This document shows, in pieces, positions 52,607 through 59,685 of a DNA stretch of 64,000 nucleotides (within the stretch, counting starts at the first letter, position 1; each line of letters opens with the position of its first letter). Position numbers and translations under genes: made by a program. The notes below the pieces were generated by a model that ran no database searches, was not told where the DNA came from, and worked only from the letters and a program-made list of their open reading frames with translations. This DNA comes from Mycolicibacterium rhodesiae (lineage in GTDB: Bacteria > Actinomycetota > Actinomycetes > Mycobacteriales > Mycobacteriaceae): positions 120,598 to 184,597 of the forward strand of contig NZ_MVIH01000011.1 of the NCBI RefSeq assembly GCF_002086695.1, given 5' to 3'.

Positions 52607-54070
52607 CTAGGCGACCGGCGGGGTGAACGTGTAGTCGCGTGCGCGGAACCGGCGGGTCATGGCCCAGAACGCGCCTGCGCTGCGCGGCCACTGCGTTACC
52701 ACCCGGCCGTTGGGAGCCCGGAAATAGTTGCTGCACTTTGTGACCCAGACAGTGCCTTCCATCCACCGATCGATGTCGGTCAAGAACGCCGACATGGTGT
52801 CGGGGCGCACCGCGACGTAGCGTCTCCCGGTGCGGCGCAGATGTTTCAGTGCCCGCACGATGTAGCGGGCCTGAGCCTCGAGCACGAAGATCACGCTGTT
52901 GGACCCGACGTTGGTGTTCGGCCCGTACAGCATGAAGAAGTTCGGGAAACCCGGAACGGCCATGCCCAGGTAGGCGAAGGCGCCGTCGCGCCAGGTGTCG
53001 TGCAGCGATCGGCCGTCGGCGCCGCGGACCTCGATCTGGCCCAGATAGTCGGTGGCGGCATACCCGGTGGCGCACAGCACCACATCGACGTCCAGTTCGG
53101 AGCCGTCCTCGGTGACCAGTGCGCGTGCCCGCAGTGAACGCGCCGGGCTGGACACCACCTCGACATGCGGTTGCGTCAGCGTCGACAGGTAGTCGGCGGC
53201 GAACACCAGCCGCTTGCAGCCCAGCGGGTGGTCCGGGGTGAGCTTGGCCCGCAGTTCCGGGTCGGCGACCGAGGATTCCAGGTACCGAAGCGAAATGTTC
53301 TTGAACTCATGCGTTTTGTCGCTGCCGTTCTCGATCACCGAGATATTGCGTTCACTGCGCAGCCACAGCCGGGTCCGGTAGAACTTCTTGGCGAACGGAA
53401 TCCATCGGAAGACCCAGCGTTCCCGGTCGCTGTAGGGCCGGTCCGGCTTGGGCAGGATCCAGGTGGGGGAGCGCTGCACCGAGTACACCTTGTCGGCGAC
53501 CTTGGCCACCTCCGGCAGCAGTTGCGATGCGGTGGACCCGGTGCCCAGCACGGCCACCCGGGCCCCGGTGAGGTCCACTGAGTGGTCCCAGCGCGCAGTG
53601 TGCATCAGCGTCCCGGTGAACGGCTCGTGCTCGGGCAACTCGGGCAACAGTGGGCGGGTGAACATCCCCACCGCCGAGACTACGATGTCGAAGGTGTGCT
53701 GGACACCGGCCGAATCGGTCAGGGTCCAGGTGTGAGTGTCCGAATCCCAGTGTGCCGAAGTAATTTCCGTGTTCAGTCTCAGGTGTGGGCGCAGGCCGTG
53801 GCGGTCGGCGGAGCGTTCGAAGTACTCCAGCAGTTCGGGCTGCCCGGGCCACATTCGGCTCCAGTGCGAGTTCAGGTCGAACGAGTACGAGTACAAGTGC
53901 GATTTCACATCGCACGCCAGGCCTGGATACGTGTTGATGCGCCAGGTGCCGCCGACGCCGTCTTCACGGTCGAAGATGGTGAAGTCCCGAAACCCGGCCC
54001 TGGACAGAAAGATTCCGAGTGCCAGACCGCCGGGGCCGGCACCGATGACACCGACCGAAAGGGCGGTCAC
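52607..54070 (-). CDS. Flavin-containing Baeyer-Villiger-type monooxygenase
   Basis: A 487-residue FAD/NADPH monooxygenase. The FAD Rossmann motif is GAGPGG (10-15). The BVMO fingerprint F-x-G-x3-H-x3-W is FTGTLMHTARW (151-161, followed by D). The NADPH motif is GTGSTA (176-181), and a conserved SAVGMFTRP links the domains. Type I BVMOs insert oxygen next to a ketone to give an ester or lactone. The GTG at 54070 overlaps the stop of the upstream SDR (GTGA). The substrate is unknown; neighbours (dehydrogenases, esterase, lactonase) fit an alcohol-ketone-ester route. Confidence 0.9.
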   Translation of the reverse strand: MTALSVGVIGAGPGGLALGIFLSRAGFRDFTIFDREDGVGGTWRINTYPGLACDVKSHLYSYSFDLNSHWSRMWPGQPELLEYFERSADRHGLRPHLRLNTEITSAHWDSDTHTWTLTDSAGVQHTFDIVVSAVGMFTRPLLPELPEHEPFTGTLMHTARWDHSVDLTGARVAVLGTGSTASQLLPEVAKVADKVYSVQRSPTWILPKPDRPYSDRERWVFRWIPFAKKFYRTRLWLRSERNISVIENGSDKTHEFKNISLRYLESSVADPELRAKLTPDHPLGCKRLVFAADYLSTLTQPHVEVVSSPARSLRARALVTEDGSELDVDVVLCATGYAATDYLGQIEVRGADGRSLHDTWRDGAFAYLGMAVPGFPNFFMLYGPNTNVGSNSVIFVLEAQARYIVRALKHLRRTGRRYVAVRPDTMSAFLTDIDRWMEGTVWVTKCSNYFRAPNGRVVTQWPRSAGAFWAMTRRFRARDYTFTPPVA

Positions 54071-54792
54071 CCGATCCGCAGGCACTGGCCACCGTCGACG
54101 ACGAGCTCTGCTCCGGTGATGAACGATGCGTGCTCGGACACCAGAAACGCCACCGCATCCGCGACTTCCATCGGCTGGCCGAGCCGGCCGCTGTAGGACC
54201 GTTCGATCAGCCGCTGCCGCGCGGTGTCGTCGAGCATCGGCGTGTCGATCGGCCCGGGGAACACCGCGTTGACCCGGATGCCGTCACCGGCGAGTTCGGC
54301 TGCCGCGATCTGGGTGAGGCCGCGCAACGCCCATTTCGACGATCCGTACGCCGCATGGAACGGGAACGGCCGGATGGCGCCGGTGCTGCACGTGTTGACG
54401 ATCGCCGCGCCCGCTGCCTCCCGGAGATGGGGGAGTGACGCCCTGATACCGAGAAACGGCCCCAAAGTATTGAAGCGCCAGCTGCGTTCGAAACCCTCCG
54501 CGGTTTCCACGGACAGTGACGCCCGGTGCAGCACACCGGCATTGTTCACCAGCGTGCTCAGCCCGCCGAAGCGCTCGACCACCTCGGCCACCGCCGCAGC
54601 CCACAGCTGCTCGGAGGTGACGTCCAACTCGACGGCGATCACTCCGGGATCATCGAGCGCCTCGATCTGGTTGCGCAGGTCGTCGATCAGCCGGTCGGCG
54701 GCGGCAACCTGGAAGCCGTCGGCCCGCAGCCGTCTCACCAGCGCCGCGCCCTGACCGCGTGCCGCGCCGGTGACCAGCGCTACCTTGGTCAT
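54067..54792 (-). CDS. Short-chain dehydrogenase/reductase in the BVMO operon
   Basis: A 241-residue classical SDR. The cofactor loop is VTGAARGQGAAL, NNAG is in TLVNNAGVLHRA, the catalytic Ser lies in IVNTCSTGA, Tyr/Lys are in YGSSKWAL, and the C-terminus reads ITGAELVVDGGQCLR. Acidic residues after the second strand suggest NAD specificity, but this is uncertain. It probably oxidises a secondary alcohol to the ketone used by the BVMO encoded next. Both ends overlap neighbours (ATGA at 54789-54792; GTGA at 54067-54070), so it belongs to a tightly coupled operon. Confidence 0.9.
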   Translation of the reverse strand: MTKVALVTGAARGQGAALVRRLRADGFQVAAADRLIDDLRNQIEALDDPGVIAVELDVTSEQLWAAAVAEVVERFGGLSTLVNNAGVLHRASLSVETAEGFERSWRFNTLGPFLGIRASLPHLREAAGAAIVNTCSTGAIRPFPFHAAYGSSKWALRGLTQIAAAELAGDGIRVNAVFPGPIDTPMLDDTARQRLIERSYSGRLGQPMEVADAVAFLVSEHASFITGAELVVDGGQCLRIG

Positions 54793-55547
54793 GCGCGGCC
54801 CTGCGCCTCGGCGAGGTGCGCGATCGCCCCGCGCCGCAGGGCTTGGGACTCCGGGGCCAAGGTGATCAGCTGAAAGCCCAACGCGGCCAGTTCCTTTCCT
54901 GTGATTCCATCACCGGCGTGGATGCCCGCCACGATGCCTGCCGCTGCCGCGGCCTGCTGTACGCGGACGATCGCATCCCTCACCTTCGGCCGGCTGGCCG
55001 CCTTGACCACCTCGTCGCCAAGGGAGATCGCGAGGTCCGCGGGACCGACGTAGACGCCGGCCAGTCCGGGGACCGCACAGATCTCGTCGACCGCGTCCAG
55101 GCCGGCTGCGGTCTCGATCATCGCGAAGACGTTCACCCGATCGGCCAGCGCAGCGGGGTCGATGCCCAGGCTGGCCCGCAGCGGACCGAAGCTTCGGATG
55201 CCTGTGGGCGCGTAGCGGGTTGCGGCGATCGCCTCGGCGGCCTGTTCGGGACGGTCGACCATTGCGACGATGATCGCGTCGGCGCCGGCGTCGAGTACGC
55301 GTCCGATCGGTGCGGCAGCAGCCGCCGAGGGCAGTCGGACTGCGGTGGCGATCGGGAGGTGCTCCATGCGGCGCAGGACCTGCGCCACGTCGGCGTCGTC
55401 GAGGTAGCCGTGTTGGATGTCGAAACCCACGTAGTCGTAGCCGGCGTGTGCGAATTCGTCCGGACCGAGGAAGGTGGGACCGGTGATCCAGCCACCCCAC
55501 ACCTGCGGTTTGTCGGCCAGCGCCTGCTGCAGTCTGCTGTCGCTCAT
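54789..55547 (-). CDS. HpcH/HpaI aldolase
   Basis: A 252-residue class II pyruvate aldolase. It has the FDIQHGYL motif (normally FDxEHG, base His), AVRLP (substrate Arg), AMIETAAGLD and GPADLAISLG (metal Glu/Asp) and the RSFGPLRASL loop. Members cleave 2-oxo-4-hydroxy acids to pyruvate plus an aldehyde. In this operon it could process the chain produced after ester or lactone cleavage. It overlaps the ADH gene upstream and the SDR gene downstream by 4 bp each. Not closely similar to the CoA-ester lyase at 25951-26919. Confidence 0.88.
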   Translation of the reverse strand: MSDSRLQQALADKPQVWGGWITGPTFLGPDEFAHAGYDYVGFDIQHGYLDDADVAQVLRRMEHLPIATAVRLPSAAAAAPIGRVLDAGADAIIVAMVDRPEQAAEAIAATRYAPTGIRSFGPLRASLGIDPAALADRVNVFAMIETAAGLDAVDEICAVPGLAGVYVGPADLAISLGDEVVKAASRPKVRDAIVRVQQAAAAAGIVAGIHAGDGITGKELAALGFQLITLAPESQALRRGAIAHLAEAQGRA

Positions 55548-56515
55548 GAGGCCACGATCGAGATCTTGACCCGTCCCGGGGTTGGGCGGCAGGCGAACTC
55601 GAACGCCTCCTGCACGTCGGTGACGTCGAAGGTCTGCGTGACGTAGCTGCTCAACAGGTCGGGATGCTTGCGGGCGAACGCGTCCGCGGCGTCGAGGACT
55701 CGGCGGCGGTCCAGTGTGACACCGGATTTCAGCGTGAGGTTGTTACGCAACATGGTGCGCATGCTGATCGGATAGCTGTCGTCGTCGGGCACACCGAAAT
55801 AGAACACGGTGCCACCGAAGCCGGCCGCTTCGACCGCGTTGTTGAGGGTGGCGACCTGATGCCCGACGGCTTCGATGACGATCTCGGGTTTGTCGTGCGG
55901 TGCCAGGTGCGCCACCCAGCGGTCGCTGGTGGACCGCACCACGGTGTCCACACCGAATGTCGCGCCGACGTCGTCGCGGTAGATGGGGTCGACCCCCGTG
56001 ACGTGCGTGGCGCCTGCGGCTTTGGCCGCAAAGGAGAACAACAACCCGATCGATCCCTGGCCGATCACCGCCACCCGCTTGCCCTCCAGCGGCGGAAGTT
56101 GTTCGAGCGCATACAGAATGCAGGCCAGCGGCTGCAGGCCGACCGCGTGCGCCGGGCTGAGCTCAGGGTCGTAGGGGGCCAGTCCGTTACCGTCGGAGAT
56201 CACGAATTCCATCAGGCCGTCGAAGCCGGATGCCCAGCCGACGACACGGTCACCGGGACGGTGGTCGGGGTGGGTGCTGGCCAGGACCTCGCCGACGATC
56301 TCGTGAACCGGGAAGCCCGCCATCTCAGCGGCGAGCGCTCCGGTGTCGCCGGGCAGGCGGCCCTGCACGCCCTTGAAACCGGGGATGTCGCTGCCGCAGA
56401 TACCGGCGGCCAGGAACTTCAACAACACCTGTCCGTCGCGCAGACGGTCATGCGGCGGGTCGGGCACCGTGACCCGTTCGAACGTGTACGGCGCGACAAG
56501 CCGATAACACCACAC
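55544..56515 (-). CDS. Zinc-type medium-chain alcohol dehydrogenase
   Basis: A 323-residue MDR protein. Catalytic zinc ligands are suggested by ICGSD (Cys) and VHEIVGEV (His/Glu). The NAD motif is AVIGQGSIGLLFSFAAKAAGA. The four-cysteine structural zinc lobe of classical ADHs is absent, giving a shortened protein. The GTG at 56515 is chosen because GGAGG lies 9 bp upstream; the frame extends further but crosses the promoter motif. It is the first gene of the minus-strand catabolic operon, divergent from the SMP-30 gene, and probably oxidises an alcohol or polyol. Confidence 0.83.
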   Translation of the reverse strand: MWCYRLVAPYTFERVTVPDPPHDRLRDGQVLLKFLAAGICGSDIPGFKGVQGRLPGDTGALAAEMAGFPVHEIVGEVLASTHPDHRPGDRVVGWASGFDGLMEFVISDGNGLAPYDPELSPAHAVGLQPLACILYALEQLPPLEGKRVAVIGQGSIGLLFSFAAKAAGATHVTGVDPIYRDDVGATFGVDTVVRSTSDRWVAHLAPHDKPEIVIEAVGHQVATLNNAVEAAGFGGTVFYFGVPDDDSYPISMRTMLRNNLTLKSGVTLDRRRVLDAADAFARKHPDLLSSYVTQTFDVTDVQEAFEFACRPTPGRVKISIVAS

Positions 56516-56567
56516 GAGCTCAGGCCTCCGATAACGCGTGGGTCGCTGACAGTGCCACGTACGGAGC

Positions 56568-56596
56568 GTGACATTTGTACGATGTTTTGTAAAGGT
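56568..56596. promoter_or_regulatory. Motif copy B: GTGACATTT-N11-TGTAAAGGT in the divergent promoter
   Basis: GTGACATTT (56568-56576) and TGTAAAGGT (56588-56596) lie between the ADH and SMP-30 operons. Plus strand: GTGACA resembles a -35 element, and TGT-AAAGGT 17 bp on resembles an extended -10 that would start transcription at the ATG of the lactonase gene (leaderless). Inverted TGACA/TGTAA half-sites would suit a dimeric regulator of both operons. Confidence 0.55.
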
Positions 56597-56601
56597 AGGG
56601 C

Positions 56602-57450
56602 ATGACCGTTCTCGGCTCCTTGTCTCGCGCTCAGCTTGCCAGCGGATTCTGCTTCGGTGAAGGCCCACGCTGGTTTGAGGGCCTGTTATGGCTCTCGGAC
56701 ATGCTCGGCGGCGCCGTGCACACGATCAGCATCGACGGATCGGTGACCACGGTGGAGCTGCCCGGACACGCGCCGGCCGGTCTGGGGTTCCGTCCCGACG
56801 GCACGCTGTTGATCGTGTCCACCGAACGCCGGCTGGTGCTGGGCTATGACGGGGAAGCCGTCACCGAGATCGCCGACCTGTCCGAGATCGCACCCGCCGG
56901 CCTCGGCGACATGGTGGTCGACGCGCACGGCCGGGCCTATATCGGATCGCAAGCCCGCGAGGGGGGCATCATTGTGCGGCTCGATGTCGACAACGCGGTG
57001 ACCGTGGTGGCCGGTGATCTCGACTTTCCCAACGGGATGGCAATCACGCCGGACGGCGGCACGCTGATCGTCGCCGAATCGATCGGGCGGCGGTTGACCG
57101 CCTATGACATCGGCGCAGACGGGTCCCTGTCGGGGCGCCGGGTCTTCGCCGACGGCCTCGACGGTCCGCCGGACGGGATCGCCGTGGACGAGGACGGCGG
57201 GGTGTGGACATCGATGACGCTGGCGCATCAGTTCGAGCGGGTGGTGGCCGGTGGTGCGGTCACCGATCGCATCGACATCGGCGACCGTGCGGCCATCGCC
57301 TGCATGCTCGGCGGCCCGGACCGGCGCACCCTGTTCCTGGTGTCGGCTCCCGACGCCTATCCGCAGCGGCTCGTCGGCACCCGCGGCTCGTGCGTTGAGA
57401 TGGTCAGGGTCGAGATCTCCGGTGCGGGCTTTCCGTCGATCGAAAGGTGA
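56602..57450 (+). CDS. SMP-30/gluconolactonase/LRE-family lactonase
   Basis: A 282-residue six-bladed propeller. Metal-binding residues fit the family: Glu in CFGEGPRW (first blade), Asn in DFPNGMAIT, Asp in GPPDGIAVD, plus GDMVVDAHGRAYIGS. Such enzymes hydrolyse lactones of sugars or other hydroxyacids using a divalent metal. The ATG at 56602 has no ribosome site but lies 6 bp after a possible -10, so leaderless translation is likely. It is divergent from the BVMO operon and co-transcribed with a thioesterase gene. A lactone-opening role after BVMO action is an attractive inference. Confidence 0.87.
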   Translation: MTVLGSLSRAQLASGFCFGEGPRWFEGLLWLSDMLGGAVHTISIDGSVTTVELPGHAPAGLGFRPDGTLLIVSTERRLVLGYDGEAVTEIADLSEIAPAGLGDMVVDAHGRAYIGSQAREGGIIVRLDVDNAVTVVAGDLDFPNGMAITPDGGTLIVAESIGRRLTAYDIGADGSLSGRRVFADGLDGPPDGIAVDEDGGVWTSMTLAHQFERVVAGGAVTDRIDIGDRAAIACMLGGPDRRTLFLVSAPDAYPQRLVGTRGSCVEMVRVEISGAGFPSIER

Positions 57451-57452
57451 CC

Positions 57453-58259
57453 ATGACCGACAGCTACTACGAACTCGTCGACCCCGACGATCCCCGCGGG
57501 GAGAAGTTCCGGGCCACCGACTTGGTTCGCAGCACGTGGACGTCGCACATCCAGCACGGCGGCCCGGTGTCGGCACTGTTGGTCCGCGCCTTGCAGCGTT
57601 GTCGGCGCCGCGACGACACCCGGCTCAGCCGCGTGGCCGTGGATCTGCTGGGCCCGGTTCCCGCCGACGGTGATCTCTGGATGACCGCGACCGTCGAACG
57701 CGGCGGCAAACAAATCGAATTGGTGTCGGCGCAGATGCTCGCCATGGGTCCGGACGGGCAGCCTCGCCCGGTCGCCCGCGCCAGCGGGTGGCGGATGCTG
57801 ACGCTGGACACCGAAGCGCTGGTGTCGGCGCCGGTCGCACCGCTGTCACCGCGCTCGGCGGGCGTGAACCGCAACCTCGCCGACAATTTCGACCGCAATT
57901 ACGTGCACAGCCTGGAGTGGCTGTGGCTGACCGACCACATGGCACCGGGTCCCGGGGAATCGTGGCTGCGGCCGCAGGTCGATCTGGTGGCGGGCGAGGA
58001 GATCACTGCGCTGGAACGGTTGTTCGCGGTCGCCGACTGCGCCAATGGAATCGGCTCGAAGATCGACATCAGGAAGTACACGTTCCTCAACACCGATCTG
58101 GTGGTGCATCTGCACCGGGTTCCGGCCGGTGACTGGACGGGTATTCGCGCCGAGACGATGTACGGCCCTGACGGCGTGGGCACGACGGTCGGCACCCTGT
58201 TCGACGACGACGGTGCTGTCGGCGTCATCGCGCAGTCGGTACTGGTGCGGCCGCGGTAG
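57453..58259 (+). CDS. Acyl-CoA thioesterase-like double-hotdog protein
   Basis: A 268-residue protein of the TesB-like/4HBT_3 thioesterase type. The N-terminal hotdog half has TSHIQHGGPVSALLVRAL with RLSRVAVDLLGPVPADGDLWM; the second half has FAVADCANGIGSKIDIRKYTFLNTDLVVHLHR, in which the Asp and Asn/Thr may be catalytic. It probably hydrolyses an acyl-CoA. The ATG at 57453 follows GAAAGG; a GTG at 57447 overlaps the lactonase stop. Second gene of the plus-strand operon. Confidence 0.82.
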   Translation: MTDSYYELVDPDDPRGEKFRATDLVRSTWTSHIQHGGPVSALLVRALQRCRRRDDTRLSRVAVDLLGPVPADGDLWMTATVERGGKQIELVSAQMLAMGPDGQPRPVARASGWRMLTLDTEALVSAPVAPLSPRSAGVNRNLADNFDRNYVHSLEWLWLTDHMAPGPGESWLRPQVDLVAGEEITALERLFAVADCANGIGSKIDIRKYTFLNTDLVVHLHRVPAGDWTGIRAETMYGPDGVGTTVGTLFDDDGAVGVIAQSVLVRPR

Positions 58260-58273
58260 CTCCGCTCGGCGAG

Positions 58274-58321
58274 AGTAACGCCAGGGCGCGAAGAGCCGAG
58301 TCTTCTCGCCCTGACGTTACT
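58274..58321. terminator. Bidirectional hairpin between thioesterase and FAD oxidase genes
   Basis: Arms 58274-58294 and 58301-58321 (AGTAACGCCAGGGCG.. with ..CGCCCTGACGTTACT) pair at 19 of 21 positions, with a 6-nt loop GCCGAG. It lies between convergent stops at 58259 and 58333. Confidence 0.75.
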
Positions 58322-58332
58322 GTCGAGCCGGC

Positions 58333-59685
58333 TCAGTCGAACAGCACCGCCGGATTCAGGTAGCCCGTCGGGTCGAAGGCGGCCTTGATCGTGCGCATCG
58401 CGGCGATGTCCTCCTCAGAGCGCGCCATCGACAGATATGCACGCTTGCGACTGCCCACACCGTGCTCGGAGCTGACGTTCCCGCCATGGGCGGCAATCAA
58501 ATTCATCATCGCGGCGTAGAGGTGGGCTTCCTGTTCGGCGCCGCAGCGCAGCACGTTCAGGTGCAGATTGCCTTCCCCGATATGACCGAAAAGTACCGGG
58601 ATCGCGTCGGGCGCATGCTCGGCGACCAGCGCGGTGGAGTCCGCAGCGAATGACGGGATCGCCGACAGTGGTAGGGAGACATCGAATTTCAGCGGAGGAC
58701 CGAACAGTCCGACCACCTCGGCCGTGGACTCCCGGACCTGCCAGAGCCGCTGCTGGGCGGTGCTGTCGACGCCGACGGCCGGCTCGCCGTAGAGCTCGGC
58801 ATCCTCCAGTGCATGGGCCAGGCGCTCGGTCAGATCGGTCTCCCCGGCCAGCTCGATCAGCAGCAGCCAAGCACCGGTGGTCGGCACCGGTACGTCGAGG
58901 TGCTCGGCGGCCAGAGTCGCCGCCCGCCCGTCGATGAGTTCAAGGGCCGCAATCGATTCGGTGTCACGCAGCCCGCGGCCCACGCCTACCAACGCGTCCA
59001 GGTCGCGAAATCCGCACACCGCCGTCACACGATGCGGGGGCGCCGGGTGCAGCCGAAGATCCAACGCCGTGATGACGCCCAGAGTGCCCTCGGCGCCGAT
59101 GAACAGTGAGGCCAGGTCGTAGCCGGTGTTGTCGGCCCGCACCTGACTGTGCCGGTGCACCACAGATCCGTCGGGCAGCGCTATGTCCAGACCGAGCACC
59201 TGTTCGCCCATGTTGCCGTAGCGGACGGTGCGCAGGCCGCCAGCGTTGGTGGATGCCATTCCGCCGACGGTGGCCGAATCCCGTGCGGCGAGATCGACGC
59301 CGAACAGCAGTCCGGCCGCGGCCGCGGCACGCTGGACGGCCGCCGCGGTCACGCCTGCACCCACGTGGACCCGCCGCTCGACGACGTCGACATCGCCGAT
59401 CTGCGTGAGCCGTTCAGTGGACAGCAACACGTCGTCGTGCTCGGGGACGGTTCCCGCCACCAGCGACGTGCGGCCACCTTGGATCGTCACGCACACCCCG
59501 GACTCGCGGCACTCGCGCAGCACCGCGGCGACCTCGTCGGCCGAGCCGGGCCGAACCAGCGCGCCGGCCTTGCCGCGATACCGCCCGGTGTGGTCGACGC
59601 TGCGGCCATCCAGGACATCAGCGTCGGTGACGACGTGCGCCTCACCCACGATGGCCCGGAGCCGTTCGGCCAGCGAAGAACTCAT
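58333..59685 (-). CDS. FAD-linked D-2-hydroxyacid dehydrogenase (GlcD / D-lactate dehydrogenase type)
   Basis: A 450-residue FAD-binding oxidase of the PCMH/VAO superfamily. The FAD domain has GALVRPGSADEVAAVL, VTIQGGRTSLVAGTVP, GVDLAARDSATVGGMASTNAGGLRTVRYGNM and FIGAEGTLGVITALDL. The C-terminal FAD-oxidase domain ends in SSEHGVGSRKRAYLS...FDPTGYLNPAVLFD. It probably oxidises glycolate or D-lactate-like acids and passes electrons to the membrane chain. The start overlaps the stop of the nuclease-helicase gene (ATGA at 59682-59685). It is convergent with the catabolic cluster and might use its hydroxyacid products, although it is transcribed from the other side. Confidence 0.9.
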   Translation of the reverse strand: MSSSLAERLRAIVGEAHVVTDADVLDGRSVDHTGRYRGKAGALVRPGSADEVAAVLRECRESGVCVTIQGGRTSLVAGTVPEHDDVLLSTERLTQIGDVDVVERRVHVGAGVTAAAVQRAAAAAGLLFGVDLAARDSATVGGMASTNAGGLRTVRYGNMGEQVLGLDIALPDGSVVHRHSQVRADNTGYDLASLFIGAEGTLGVITALDLRLHPAPPHRVTAVCGFRDLDALVGVGRGLRDTESIAALELIDGRAATLAAEHLDVPVPTTGAWLLLIELAGETDLTERLAHALEDAELYGEPAVGVDSTAQQRLWQVRESTAEVVGLFGPPLKFDVSLPLSAIPSFAADSTALVAEHAPDAIPVLFGHIGEGNLHLNVLRCGAEQEAHLYAAMMNLIAAHGGNVSSEHGVGSRKRAYLSMARSEEDIAAMRTIKAAFDPTGYLNPAVLFD

